This document shows, piece after piece, positions 44,691-52,586 of a stretch of 64,000 bases of DNA (position 1 is the stretch's first letter; every line of letters starts with the position of its first letter). The notes under the pieces are model-generated. The model did no database searches. It was not told the origin of the DNA and saw only the letters and a program-made list of their open reading frames with translations. A program made the translations under genes and the position numbers. This stretch comes from Fodinibius roseus (GTDB lineage: Bacteria > Bacteroidota > Rhodothermia > Balneolales > Balneolaceae). The stretch lies in the NCBI RefSeq assembly GCF_900129315.1, contig NZ_FQUS01000011.1:1-64000 (forward strand), in the 5' to 3' direction.

Positions 44691-45117
44691 TATAGCATAT
44701 TTTTTCTTTGATTATAAAAGTAACTTATGCGGTAGTCCAATTGCCAACAGTAATATTATTTATTTTATTATCTTTGCAGGATGCTACTGTAACAATGATT
44801 TCAGAAAATTTCCAGTCTGATTTTTTATTTCCCATAATATTACCATCTTTGCATCGGTTTTATAACCTGAAGTGTTCATGACTAATACAGAATCATTCGT
44901 TATTCTATTCCATCTTAAAGTTAAAATCTTAGCATATAAGAGGGCTTTGCAAAACCCTGATTTTTCAAGGCCCTCTATAAAATGGTCTTTTTTTGAAGAA
45001 TTAAAATGAGAACTGTGAAATTTTTTTGTGAATAATCCAGGTTAAAGGATGAAAAACATCACCAGATATATTTAATCCTGTTGCACTTATTGACCTATAT
45101 GAATAGGTTCGCTAATT
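44691..45117. promoter_or_regulatory. Divergent promoter region of eboA and eboD
   Basis: These 427 bp separate the two arms of the ebo cluster and are very AT-rich. TATCTTTG at 44769-44776 fits the Bacteroidota -7 element TAnnTTTG on the plus strand, but the nearest upstream TTG is 25 bp away, longer than usual. A similar CATCTTTGCATCGG occurs near 44849. Between these and eboD lies a 36-bp hairpin built from the ends of the window's repeat family (44940-44975). No gene is seen. Confidence 0.45.
44940..44975. repeat. Minimal (ends-only) version of the intergenic repeat
   Basis: GAGGGCTTTGCAAAACC is joined directly to CTGATTTTTCAAGGCCCTC. The two halves correspond to the outer ends of copy 1 (GAAGCCTTTGCAAAACCG and CCTGGTTTTTCAACGGCTTC), with the interior of about 100 bp gone. 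As RNA it would form a compact hairpin in the eboD leader. An ordinary unrelated hairpin is the alternative. Confidence 0.5.
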
Positions 45118-46299
45118 ATGAAAGTTATAGAACAAGAAGTACCGGTTTCCTTTAATTACAACGTTTATTTTACCCGCGGATTGTTTGAACGTGATAATTC
45201 ACTGTTTTCGGACATCATAGCAAAAGCTTCCCCCGAAGTGGCCCGGAAGGTCCTGTTTATCATTGATTCGGGAGTGACAGAGCACCACCCCGGCCTTCCG
45301 GAACAGATCAAAGGATACGCCGAGGCGTATGAAGATCATTTCAGGATGGTTCCGGAGCTGCAGGTTATTCCGGGGGGAGAGGAAGCCAAGAATGATCCGG
45401 ATATCGTCGGTCAGCTGCATGAGGCTGTCAACAGAGCCAACCTGGACCGTCATTCGTATATTGCCGCTGTAGGAGGGGGAGCGGTGCTGGATACGGCCGG
45501 GTACGCCGCAGGTACCGCTCACCGGGGAATCCGCCTTGTTCGCATCCCGACGACCGTTCTGGCTCAAAATGATGCGGGCATAGGCGTTAAAAACGGCGTG
45601 AATGCTTTTGGGAAGAAAAATTTTCTCGGCACCTTCGCGCCTCCTTTTGCGGTGCTGAATGATGCTTCGTTCCTGCAGACGCTTGATCACCGGGATTGGC
45701 GCTCCGGCATATCGGAGGCGGTTAAAGTTGCGCTTCTGAAGGATGCCGCTTTTTTTGAATTTTTGGAAGAGCAGGCCACAGCACTGAATAACCGCGACGA
45801 AGAAGTGATGGACCATCTTATCTATCGCTGCGCCGAGTTGCATATGCAGCATATTGCGACTTCGGGTGACCCGTTTGAAATGGGGTCATCGCGTCCCCTC
45901 GACTTCGGACACTGGTCGGCCCACAAACTGGAGCAGCTTACCGATTATAATCTGCGTCACGGGGAAGCAGTGGCGATCGGACTCGCATTGGACTGTATTT
46001 ATTCGACCCTGGCGGGGATGCTCTCCGAAGAAGAATGCCGGCGTATCCTGCGGATGTTAAAGGCGGCAGGCTTCAGATTATTTACGCCGGAACTGAGCAA
46101 TCGGACTGATGAACCGGAAAACCCCGCCTCCATTTTTTACGGGCTGGAGGAATTCCGGGAGCACCTCGGCGGAGAACTGACCATCATGCTGCTGGAAGGG
46201 ATCGGCAAAGGCCGGGAAGTCCATGAGGTGGATTTCGATTTGTATCGTGAAGCGATTGCGGAATTAAAGTTATTTGAAGAGCAATGCATTGAAGTATAA
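45118..46299 (+). CDS. eboD: EboD, 3-dehydroquinate synthase-like sugar phosphate cyclase
   Basis: A member of the sugar-phosphate cyclase superfamily (393 residues), which cyclise sugar phosphates using NAD+ and a divalent metal. The NAD-binding glycines are in YIAAVGGGAVLDTAGYAAGT at about 114, and the metal ligands Glu200, His264 and His280 are all present (GISEAVKVALL, DFGHWSAHKLE, LRHGEAVAIG). Where dehydroquinate synthases have DSSVGGKTGIN, this protein reads DAGIGVKNGVN (residues 152-162), so the substrate pocket differs and ordinary shikimate function is unlikely. EboD is the expected name by context. It starts the plus-strand arm; eboE follows after 12 bp. Confidence 0.88.
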   Translation: MKVIEQEVPVSFNYNVYFTRGLFERDNSLFSDIIAKASPEVARKVLFIIDSGVTEHHPGLPEQIKGYAEAYEDHFRMVPELQVIPGGEEAKNDPDIVGQLHEAVNRANLDRHSYIAAVGGGAVLDTAGYAAGTAHRGIRLVRIPTTVLAQNDAGIGVKNGVNAFGKKNFLGTFAPPFAVLNDASFLQTLDHRDWRSGISEAVKVALLKDAAFFEFLEEQATALNNRDEEVMDHLIYRCAELHMQHIATSGDPFEMGSSRPLDFGHWSAHKLEQLTDYNLRHGEAVAIGLALDCIYSTLAGMLSEEECRRILRMLKAAGFRLFTPELSNRTDEPENPASIFYGLEEFREHLGGELTIMLLEGIGKGREVHEVDFDLYREAIAELKLFEEQCIEV

Positions 46300-46311
46300 T
46301 TACCGACAGGA

Positions 46312-47538
46312 ATGCAATTAAACAATTACCCGACATTTCATCTTACCTATTGCACAAATATCCATCCCGGGGAGCGATGGGAGGAAGTGCTGGAGCAGCT
46401 CAAAACACATATTCCCGACCTGAAGCAGCGGCTGTCGCCGGGTCGCCCGTTCGGAATCGGACTTCGCCTCTCATCGCGGGCCGCAAGTGAGTTGAAGCAA
46501 AGGGACCGGCTGGATGAATTCAGGCAGTGGCTGGGTCAGGAGGACTGTTATGTTTTTACGATGAATGGCTTTCCCTACGGGGATTTCCACCGCCGGCGGG
46601 TGAAAGACCTGGTGTACAGCCCCGACTGGCGAACCGAAGAGCGCGTGGCCTATACGATGAACCTGGCTGATATTTTAGCCGAGCTGGTTCCGATAGGGAT
46701 GGATGGGGGTATTTCCACTTCCCCGATCTCCTATAAATACTGGCTGCAGCAGCATTCGTTAAAAGAGCAGGCTTTTCGAGAAGGAAGTAAAAACCTCGCC
46801 CGGGTGGCCTATTCCCTGGCCGGGATCCGCCGGGAAAAAGGCAAGCTCCTTCATATTGATATCGAGCCGGAACCCGACTGCCTGCTGGAAAACAGCCGGG
46901 AGACGATTGATTTTTTTAAGCACTGGCTGCTGCCGGTGGGCAGCACGTTTTTGACCGATGAATACGGCATCGATCCGGTGGAAGCGGAGGTCATGCTAAA
47001 GGAGCACATCCGGCTGTGTTATGACACCTGTCACTTTGCGGTTGAATATGAAGATCCCGCGGAAGTCCTCCGGGAAATGAAGGAAGCAGGTATCAAGGTG
47101 GGAAAGGTGCAGGTCAGCGCCGCATTGAAGGTTGAACTTCCCGGCTCGGACGAAGGACGCCGGCAGATTGAAAAACAGCTTCAAGATTTTGATGAAGCCA
47201 CCTATTTGCACCAGGTGGTGGAACGCAGGGGGAATGACTTGCTTTTCCGGTACCGCGACCTGGACCAGGCCCTGCCGCATATTTTTGAGGAGCAGGCCCG
47301 CGAGTGGCGCATTCATTATCATGTGCCTCTCTTTGTGGATGCCTACGGGAGACTGAATTCCACGCAGTCGGATATACGAAAGAGCCTCGATTTTTTGAAA
47401 GAAAACGCTGCGATGTGCCGCCATTTTGAAATAGAAACCTATACCTGGGAGGTCCTGCCCGAAGAGCTCAAAAAAGACTCCGCCGACTCCATCGAGCGGG
47501 AATATCGATGGGTGCTCGGGGAGTTTCGGGACGAGTAA
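46312..47538 (+). CDS. eboE: EboE, xylose-isomerase-like TIM-barrel protein
   Basis: A 408-residue soluble protein of the metabolite-traffic EboE family, related to sugar isomerase/endonuclease IV-type TIM barrels. Typical stretches are LTYCTNIHPGERWEEVLEQL at the N-terminus, FTMNGFPYGDFHRRRVKDLV at about 82, LLHIDIEPEPDCLLENSRET at about 182 and CYDTCHFAVEYEDPAEV at about 240, which supply possible metal ligands (Glu, Asp, His). The C-terminal WRIHYHVPLFVDAYGRLNST is also conserved. Reaction not established. It follows eboD by 12 bp; the path to eboF is interrupted by the 141-bp repeat (47613-47753). Confidence 0.87.
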   Translation: MQLNNYPTFHLTYCTNIHPGERWEEVLEQLKTHIPDLKQRLSPGRPFGIGLRLSSRAASELKQRDRLDEFRQWLGQEDCYVFTMNGFPYGDFHRRRVKDLVYSPDWRTEERVAYTMNLADILAELVPIGMDGGISTSPISYKYWLQQHSLKEQAFREGSKNLARVAYSLAGIRREKGKLLHIDIEPEPDCLLENSRETIDFFKHWLLPVGSTFLTDEYGIDPVEAEVMLKEHIRLCYDTCHFAVEYEDPAEVLREMKEAGIKVGKVQVSAALKVELPGSDEGRRQIEKQLQDFDEATYLHQVVERRGNDLLFRYRDLDQALPHIFEEQAREWRIHYHVPLFVDAYGRLNSTQSDIRKSLDFLKENAAMCRHFEIETYTWEVLPEELKKDSADSIEREYRWVLGEFRDE

Positions 47539-47612
47539 GGTCGGTTACTTGCCGGCTTTCCAAAAAAATGGCTGGTACGGACCTGTGCCTGCCTCAAAGA
47601 GTATGTCTTATA

Positions 47613-47753
47613 GAGGCTTTTGAAAAATCAGGAATTTTAATCAATATCAACCCCTCAGTGCATTCGAAACCACGGCACATAAGGCATATATGAGGATTTT
47701 GAAGGTGCGAAAATGCGGTTAGTAGCTCAAAAGAACGGTTTCGCAAAGGCTTC
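47613..47753 (+). repeat. Copy 5 of the ~140-bp intergenic repeat (forward orientation)
   Basis: It begins GAGGCTTTTGAAAAATCAGG and ends AACGGTTTCGCAAAGGCTTC, imperfect inverted repeats of each other. Used here as the reference copy: it aligns best with copies 1 and 4 in reverse complement. It lies between eboE and eboF, 24 bp before the eboF start, and so would be transcribed inside the ebo mRNA. Confidence 0.82.
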
Positions 47754-47777
47754 CAAGACTGAAAGACACAAGTAACC

Positions 47778-49163
47778 ATGGAGAAAACAGCAGTACTGAA
47801 TGTAGTCGGTTTAACCCCGGATCTGATTGGCGAGCATACCCCTTTCCTCCGACAATGGTTTGGCGAAGGAAAATCAGCCACCGTAAAATCGATGCTCCCG
47901 GCGGTCACTTGTCCCGTCCAGGCGACCTACCTGACCGGAACCATGCCCGATGAGCACGGGATAGTCGGCAACGGCTGGTATTTCCGGGATACCGGCGAAA
48001 TTCGATTCTGGATGCGTTCCGGCAAGCTGATACAGCAGCCGGCTGTTTGGGATATCGCCCGCCGGCGGAATCCGGACTTTACCTGTGCCAATCTTTTCTG
48101 GCGGTATGCCACCTACTCCGGGGCCGATTATGTGGCGGTAGAGCGCCCCATGTACCGCAAGGACGGGGTGAAAGTGCCCGATATTTACGCAAAGCCGATG
48201 TCGATGCGCGATAAGCTGCAGGATGAACTGGGACAGTTCCCGCTATTTAATTTCTGGGGGCCGAATACCACGATCGATTCCAGCCAGTGGATTGCCGATG
48301 CCGCCAAAATGATGACTGAAGCATACGATCCCACCCTGACCTTGATCTATTTGCCTCACCTGGATTATTGTCTGCAGCGTGTGGGTCCCGATACCCAAAA
48401 TATACAAAATGACCTGCGGGAAATTGACCGGGTATGCGAAGATCTTGTTACCTATTACGAGCAGCGAGACACCGGGGTAATTGTACTATCGGAATACGGC
48501 ATCACTTCCGTCAATCAGCCTGTTTCGTTAAACAGGGTGCTGCGAAGGGAAGGATTTATCACCGTGCGCGAGGAGCGCGGGGGCGAAGTGCTGGATGCCG
48601 GGGCCAGCGGCGCATTTGCGGTGGCTGATCACCAGGTGGCCCATATCTATATCGATGACCCGGCTGATATTGAACCGGTAAGGGAAATGCTGGAAGCGGT
48701 ACCGGGGGTAGAAACTATTTTAGGGGAGGATGGCAAGAAAAAATATCATCTCGACCACCCGCGGTCCGGTGAGCTGGTAGCTGTTGCCCGTCCCGGTGCC
48801 TGGTTTACCTATTACTACTGGCTGGATGACGATAAGGCCCCGGACTTTGCCCCGACGGTGGATATCCATGCCAAGCCCGGCTACGACCCGGCCGAAATGA
48901 TCCTGGACCCTGAGATTCCTTTCCCGACACTCAAAGCGGGATTTCGGCTGCTGCAAAAAAAACTGGGCTTCCGGTATGTGATGGACCTGATCCCCACGCA
49001 TGGCCGGGCGGTTAAGGGGTCGCATGGCCGGGTTTCCGCCGACCCGCAGGCCAGCCCGCTCCTGGCCACAAAACAGGTGCACTACCTCCCGGAATACTAC
49101 TTGAGTCCGACCGACGTGAGGCAAGTGATATTGCGGCATCTTTTTGGTGATGAAACCCAATGA
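47778..49163 (+). CDS. eboF: EboF, alkaline-phosphatase-superfamily (nucleotide pyrophosphatase-like) protein
   Basis: A 461-residue soluble protein with the fold of nucleotide pyrophosphatases/phosphodiesterases. The nucleophile position is Thr44 in PAVTCPVQATYLTG. Other canonical metal ligands look altered: LNVVGLTP at residue 8 has Val where the family has Asp (VDG), LPHLDYCLQRVGPD keeps Asp196 but has Gln200 in place of His, and the usual SDHG is SEYG at 238-241. As I recall the EboF sequences of cyanobacteria share these changes, so they are probably a family trait. The C-terminal region VDIHAKPGYDPAEM may supply a ligand. The photolyase gene overlaps its end by 4 bp (ATGA). Confidence 0.86.
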   Translation: MEKTAVLNVVGLTPDLIGEHTPFLRQWFGEGKSATVKSMLPAVTCPVQATYLTGTMPDEHGIVGNGWYFRDTGEIRFWMRSGKLIQQPAVWDIARRRNPDFTCANLFWRYATYSGADYVAVERPMYRKDGVKVPDIYAKPMSMRDKLQDELGQFPLFNFWGPNTTIDSSQWIADAAKMMTEAYDPTLTLIYLPHLDYCLQRVGPDTQNIQNDLREIDRVCEDLVTYYEQRDTGVIVLSEYGITSVNQPVSLNRVLRREGFITVREERGGEVLDAGASGAFAVADHQVAHIYIDDPADIEPVREMLEAVPGVETILGEDGKKKYHLDHPRSGELVAVARPGAWFTYYYWLDDDKAPDFAPTVDIHAKPGYDPAEMILDPEIPFPTLKAGFRLLQKKLGFRYVMDLIPTHGRAVKGSHGRVSADPQASPLLATKQVHYLPEYYLSPTDVRQVILRHLFGDETQ

Positions 49164-50650
49164 ACGCAGCCGGGCAGCCTATGGAAAATATTGATGATCA
49201 CCGCATTTTTAAGCGAAATGACCGTGAGCCCGACCCGGGGGGAGAATATGTATTGTACTGGATGCAAACCAGTCATCGCTTCCAGTACAATTATGCGCTT
49301 GAATATGCTGTATCCCGGGCTAATGAGCTGGATAAACCGCTTCTCATTTATGAAGAGCTGAGGTGCGATTATCCCTGGGCTTCCGATCGTATCCATGCCT
49401 TTTACCTGGAAGGGATGGCAGGGCATAAGGATATCGCAGAGCAGGAGGAGATCAACTGGCTTCCCGTTGTTGAAGAGGAGGGGGGAGAGAGCCGGGGGAT
49501 ATTAGATGGCCTTTTTGACAAGGCCTGTTGTTTGATTTCCGATGAGTACCCCGTGTATTTTATTCGTGACCGCAACAATATGTTGGCCGGCGAATTGGAC
49601 ATTGCGTTTGTCACCGTCGATTCCAATGGACTTATCCCCCTTGGGCTGACGGAGAAGGCCCCTTACAACGCCTACTTTTTTCGAAAGATTATGCAGCGGC
49701 ATTTTGTGGAGTGTTTCACCTCGCCTCCGAAGGAGCACCCGCTGGATGAGCTGGAAAAAAGATCCCCCCTCAACTGGACCAGGCGGCAAAAGGAAATACG
49801 GCAGGAAAGCCTGGACCGCATAGCGAATCCGACCGGTTTTATAGCTACGCTGGATATTGATCATGATGTCGCCCCGATTGGGTTAGAGGGAACCCGCCGG
49901 GCGGCAGTGGGACAGCTTGACCGTTTTGCCCGGCATAGTCTGAAACGCTATGACGATAAGCGCAATGACCCGGATGCGAACGCCACCAGCGGGTTGAGTC
50001 CCTGGCTGCATTTCGGTAAAATATCGGAGTATGAAGTGGTAAAGGAAGTGCTGGAGCATCAGCCGGAACAGTGGGATTTGAATAATATCACCTTCAATGG
50101 CGGGTCCACCGGCGGCTTTTTTAACGGGGATCCCAATGTAGACAGCTTCCTGGATGAGGTGATTACGTGGCGGGAGGTGGGTTTCCACTTTGCGCATCAC
50201 GAGCCGGAGTACGACCAGTATGAGTCGCTGCCCGGCTGGGCGCTGGAGACGCTGGAAAAGCACAGGGACGATCCACGGGATTATATCTATGAATTGGAAG
50301 AACTGGCACAGTCACAGACCCATGACGAACTCTGGAATGCAGCCCAGACCCAGCTACGCGAGGAAGGTGTGATGCACAACTACCTGCGCATGCTCTGGGG
50401 CAAGAACGTCATGCAGTGGACGCCCAACCCGGAGATTGCACTGGCCTACCTGATTGAACTCAACAACCGGTACGCGATAGATGGACGCGATCCGAATAGC
50501 TACTCCGGTATTTTTTGGTGTTTCGGGCGTTTTGACCGGGCGTGGCAGGAGCGTCCCATCTTTGGCAAGACGCGCTACATGACCAGCAAAAGTGCCCGGA
50601 GAAAATTAAAGCTGGACCGATTTCTGGAGCAATATGGCCACCGTGACTAA
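49160..50650 (+). CDS. Class II-type deoxyribodipyrimidine photolyase / cryptochrome-family protein
   Basis: A FAD-binding photolyase, expected to repair UV-induced cyclobutane pyrimidine dimers using light. It has 496 residues; Met8 (49181) is an alternative start, but ATG at 49160 overlaps the eboF stop as ATGA. Class II features: YVLYWMQTSHRFQYNYALEY at about 24, TSGLSPWLHFGKISEYEVVK at about 275, MHNYLRMLWGKNVMQWTPNP at about 410, NNRYAIDGRDPNSYSGIFWC at about 434 and RPIFGKTRYMTSKSARRKLK at about 465. A light-sensing or altered role cannot be excluded. Translational coupling to eboF places it in the ebo operon. Confidence 0.9.
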   Translation: MNAAGQPMENIDDHRIFKRNDREPDPGGEYVLYWMQTSHRFQYNYALEYAVSRANELDKPLLIYEELRCDYPWASDRIHAFYLEGMAGHKDIAEQEEINWLPVVEEEGGESRGILDGLFDKACCLISDEYPVYFIRDRNNMLAGELDIAFVTVDSNGLIPLGLTEKAPYNAYFFRKIMQRHFVECFTSPPKEHPLDELEKRSPLNWTRRQKEIRQESLDRIANPTGFIATLDIDHDVAPIGLEGTRRAAVGQLDRFARHSLKRYDDKRNDPDANATSGLSPWLHFGKISEYEVVKEVLEHQPEQWDLNNITFNGGSTGGFFNGDPNVDSFLDEVITWREVGFHFAHHEPEYDQYESLPGWALETLEKHRDDPRDYIYELEELAQSQTHDELWNAAQTQLREEGVMHNYLRMLWGKNVMQWTPNPEIALAYLIELNNRYAIDGRDPNSYSGIFWCFGRFDRAWQERPIFGKTRYMTSKSARRKLKLDRFLEQYGHRD

Positions 50651-50826
50651 TTGAATTTCAGCAAACTTATACTTCGGATAACAAGACCGGAAATTTCAAG
50701 CCTGTAAACGGCAAATGCAAACAAAATTCCTGACGCCGGGTCGGGGAAGCAGCTGGTTTTCCAGCAAGCTGAAGTGCCCTTTTCGCATACAATGACCTTC
50801 CCGGAAAATCCGCATTCACCACCTCT

Positions 50827-51654
50827 CTAAAACTGTTCGATCAGCGCCTTTACCAGCCGGGCAAAATCTTCTTTTCGGCTATCTGCAGCAGCTTTTACTT
50901 CCTGGTGATTGAGCTTGTTGGCGGTCACCCCCGACGCCATATTACTGATGAGCGAGATCCCAGCAGACTTCAGCTCGAGGCGGGCGGCCTCAAAGAGCTC
51001 CGGGGCGGTGGACATCCCCACGGCGTCGGCTCCCATCCGGCGGAACGCCCGTATTTCGGCTTTGGTTTCATAATTTGGTCCCTTGGCATAGATATACGTT
51101 CCCTGTCGGGTGGACAGATTTAAGCCGGCAGCTAAGGAGCGGACGGTCTCTACCCAGCGGTGGTGCCGGTAGGGGTGTCGGGGGTATCCGGTCGGAGAGA
51201 CCCGTTGATTGCCCCGGATGACATCCTCTATGACCATCAGGTCGCCGACTGAAAAGGAGGTGTTGATAGCCCCGGCGGCATTCGAAATGATCAGCTTCCG
51301 GGCCTCCATTTTTTGAGCCAGGTAGACCGGCGTTGCCGCCTGTGCATAGGAAAACCCTTCGTAGTGATGGAAGCGGCCCGAAAAAGCCAGTACCGCCCGG
51401 TCCCTGACAGTTCCAACAATAATTTTGCCTTCGTGTCCCGCTACCGACGTTTGAGGCATCCCGGGAATATCGGCATAGGGGAGGACCAGCGGGTGTTCGA
51501 TGTGAGCCGCAAACCCGCCCAGCCCGGATCCCAGGATAACCGCCGCTTCGATAGGAGCGGGAATGTCTCTGGTCCGGAGATACCGGGCTATGCTTTCTGC
51601 AAAATCGGGAACCGACATAGTGTATTGATATGCATTTATCCTGCGATCTGACAA
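50827..51654 (-). CDS. Purine nucleoside phosphorylase (PNP/MTAP family)
   Basis: Splits purine nucleosides with phosphate in the salvage pathway. VILGSGLGGFAAHIEHPL at about 40 is the phosphate loop; VAGHEGKIIVGTVRDRAVLA at about 72 and SGRFHHYEGFSYAQAATPV at about 93 hold the His and Tyr of the active site. ISNAAGAINTSFSVGDLMVI is at about 122, the purine-site Glu is in YAKGPNYETKAEIRAFR and Met in AVGMSTAPE at about 215, and SNMASGVTANKLNHQEV at about 240 carries the Asn that selects 6-oxopurines. The 275 residues fit the trimeric class. Met13 is an alternative start. Confidence 0.93.
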   Translation of the reverse strand: MSDRRINAYQYTMSVPDFAESIARYLRTRDIPAPIEAAVILGSGLGGFAAHIEHPLVLPYADIPGMPQTSVAGHEGKIIVGTVRDRAVLAFSGRFHHYEGFSYAQAATPVYLAQKMEARKLIISNAAGAINTSFSVGDLMVIEDVIRGNQRVSPTGYPRHPYRHHRWVETVRSLAAGLNLSTRQGTYIYAKGPNYETKAEIRAFRRMGADAVGMSTAPELFEAARLELKSAGISLISNMASGVTANKLNHQEVKAAADSRKEDFARLVKALIEQF

Positions 51655-51708
51655 TCGGTTACGGGGGTCAGCTGTCCGTGGGATACGATTGTCCGATGGA
51701 TGTTATTT

Positions 51709-52506
51709 TTAAACAGGCTCAATCTTATACCCCTGTTGTTCATCATAATCGGTCAGCCTGAAGAGCGGATGATGACTATCGTGGTATCCCATGATGGTAA
51801 AATTTTCCTCATATGCTTTGCGCGTCAGTTCTTTACGTATCTGCATGCTTCGCCTGGGATCGACGTCATATTTAGCCTCAAACGTTCTGTTTACCTCGCC
51901 GCGGTTGGCTAATACATCTCCGGCCATAAGATATTTTTGCTGCCCGTCGTCAAAAAGGAGAAGCTGGGAATATTTTGTGTGACCGCCGATTTTTTTAACG
52001 GTAATTTCAGGGTGAGGCTGATCCTCTTCCTCCAGAAAGCTGATATTCGCTTTGGCGTCCAAAAAATGCGCAAATTGTGTTTTCTCCTCATCGTAATACT
52101 CCTCCGAGCCGATCACCTCTTTCCACCCGTTTCCGGAAACCCAGATGGTGGCCTCCGGGAAGGTCAGCTCCCAATACCCGGCACTGCGCCCGGCCAGTCC
52201 ACCGATATGGTCGTAGTGCAGGTGGCTGGCAAAAACATCCGTGATATCGTATTCTGTAAGATTATGTTCTTCGAGATTCTCTTTGATCGTTTCAGTACTG
52301 GTATCCTCGCCGAAGCCGCCCACCCCGACATCGAACAGGATATTTTTATCCCCGGACCGGATCAGGAAGGGATTGAGTGAGATTTTGAGTGCGCCTTTGG
52401 CGGGGGGATCTTCACGTTCGATGCGATTGAATTCTTTGTCGAGACCGACGCTGAAAGTGCCTTCGTAGAGGGGATGGGCTGCTGTTTTGGTCTGTGGATG
52501 TGCCAT
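51709..52506 (-). CDS. MBL-fold metallo-hydrolase
   Basis: A cytoplasmic metallo-beta-lactamase-fold hydrolase of 265 residues. The metal motif is HLHYDH in FASHLHYDHIGGLAGRS at about 112, with the Asp-containing strand MAGDVLANRGEVNRTFEAKY at about 200 and a final His in IMGYHDSHHPLFRLT near the C-terminus. Upstream strands FLIRSGDKNILFDVGVGGFG also fit. Such proteins include lactonases, RNases and thiol-ester hydrolases; the specific substrate cannot be read. No operon partner is evident: PhoH lies 80 bp upstream on the same strand. Confidence 0.88.
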   Translation of the reverse strand: MAHPQTKTAAHPLYEGTFSVGLDKEFNRIEREDPPAKGALKISLNPFLIRSGDKNILFDVGVGGFGEDTSTETIKENLEEHNLTEYDITDVFASHLHYDHIGGLAGRSAGYWELTFPEATIWVSGNGWKEVIGSEEYYDEEKTQFAHFLDAKANISFLEEEDQPHPEITVKKIGGHTKYSQLLLFDDGQQKYLMAGDVLANRGEVNRTFEAKYDVDPRRSMQIRKELTRKAYEENFTIMGYHDSHHPLFRLTDYDEQQGYKIEPV

Positions 52507-52586
52507 CTAATTATTACAATTAAAAATTATAAAATTAAATTGAAAAATATGAGAACGCACCACATGTTCGTATTTTTCATTTTTAA

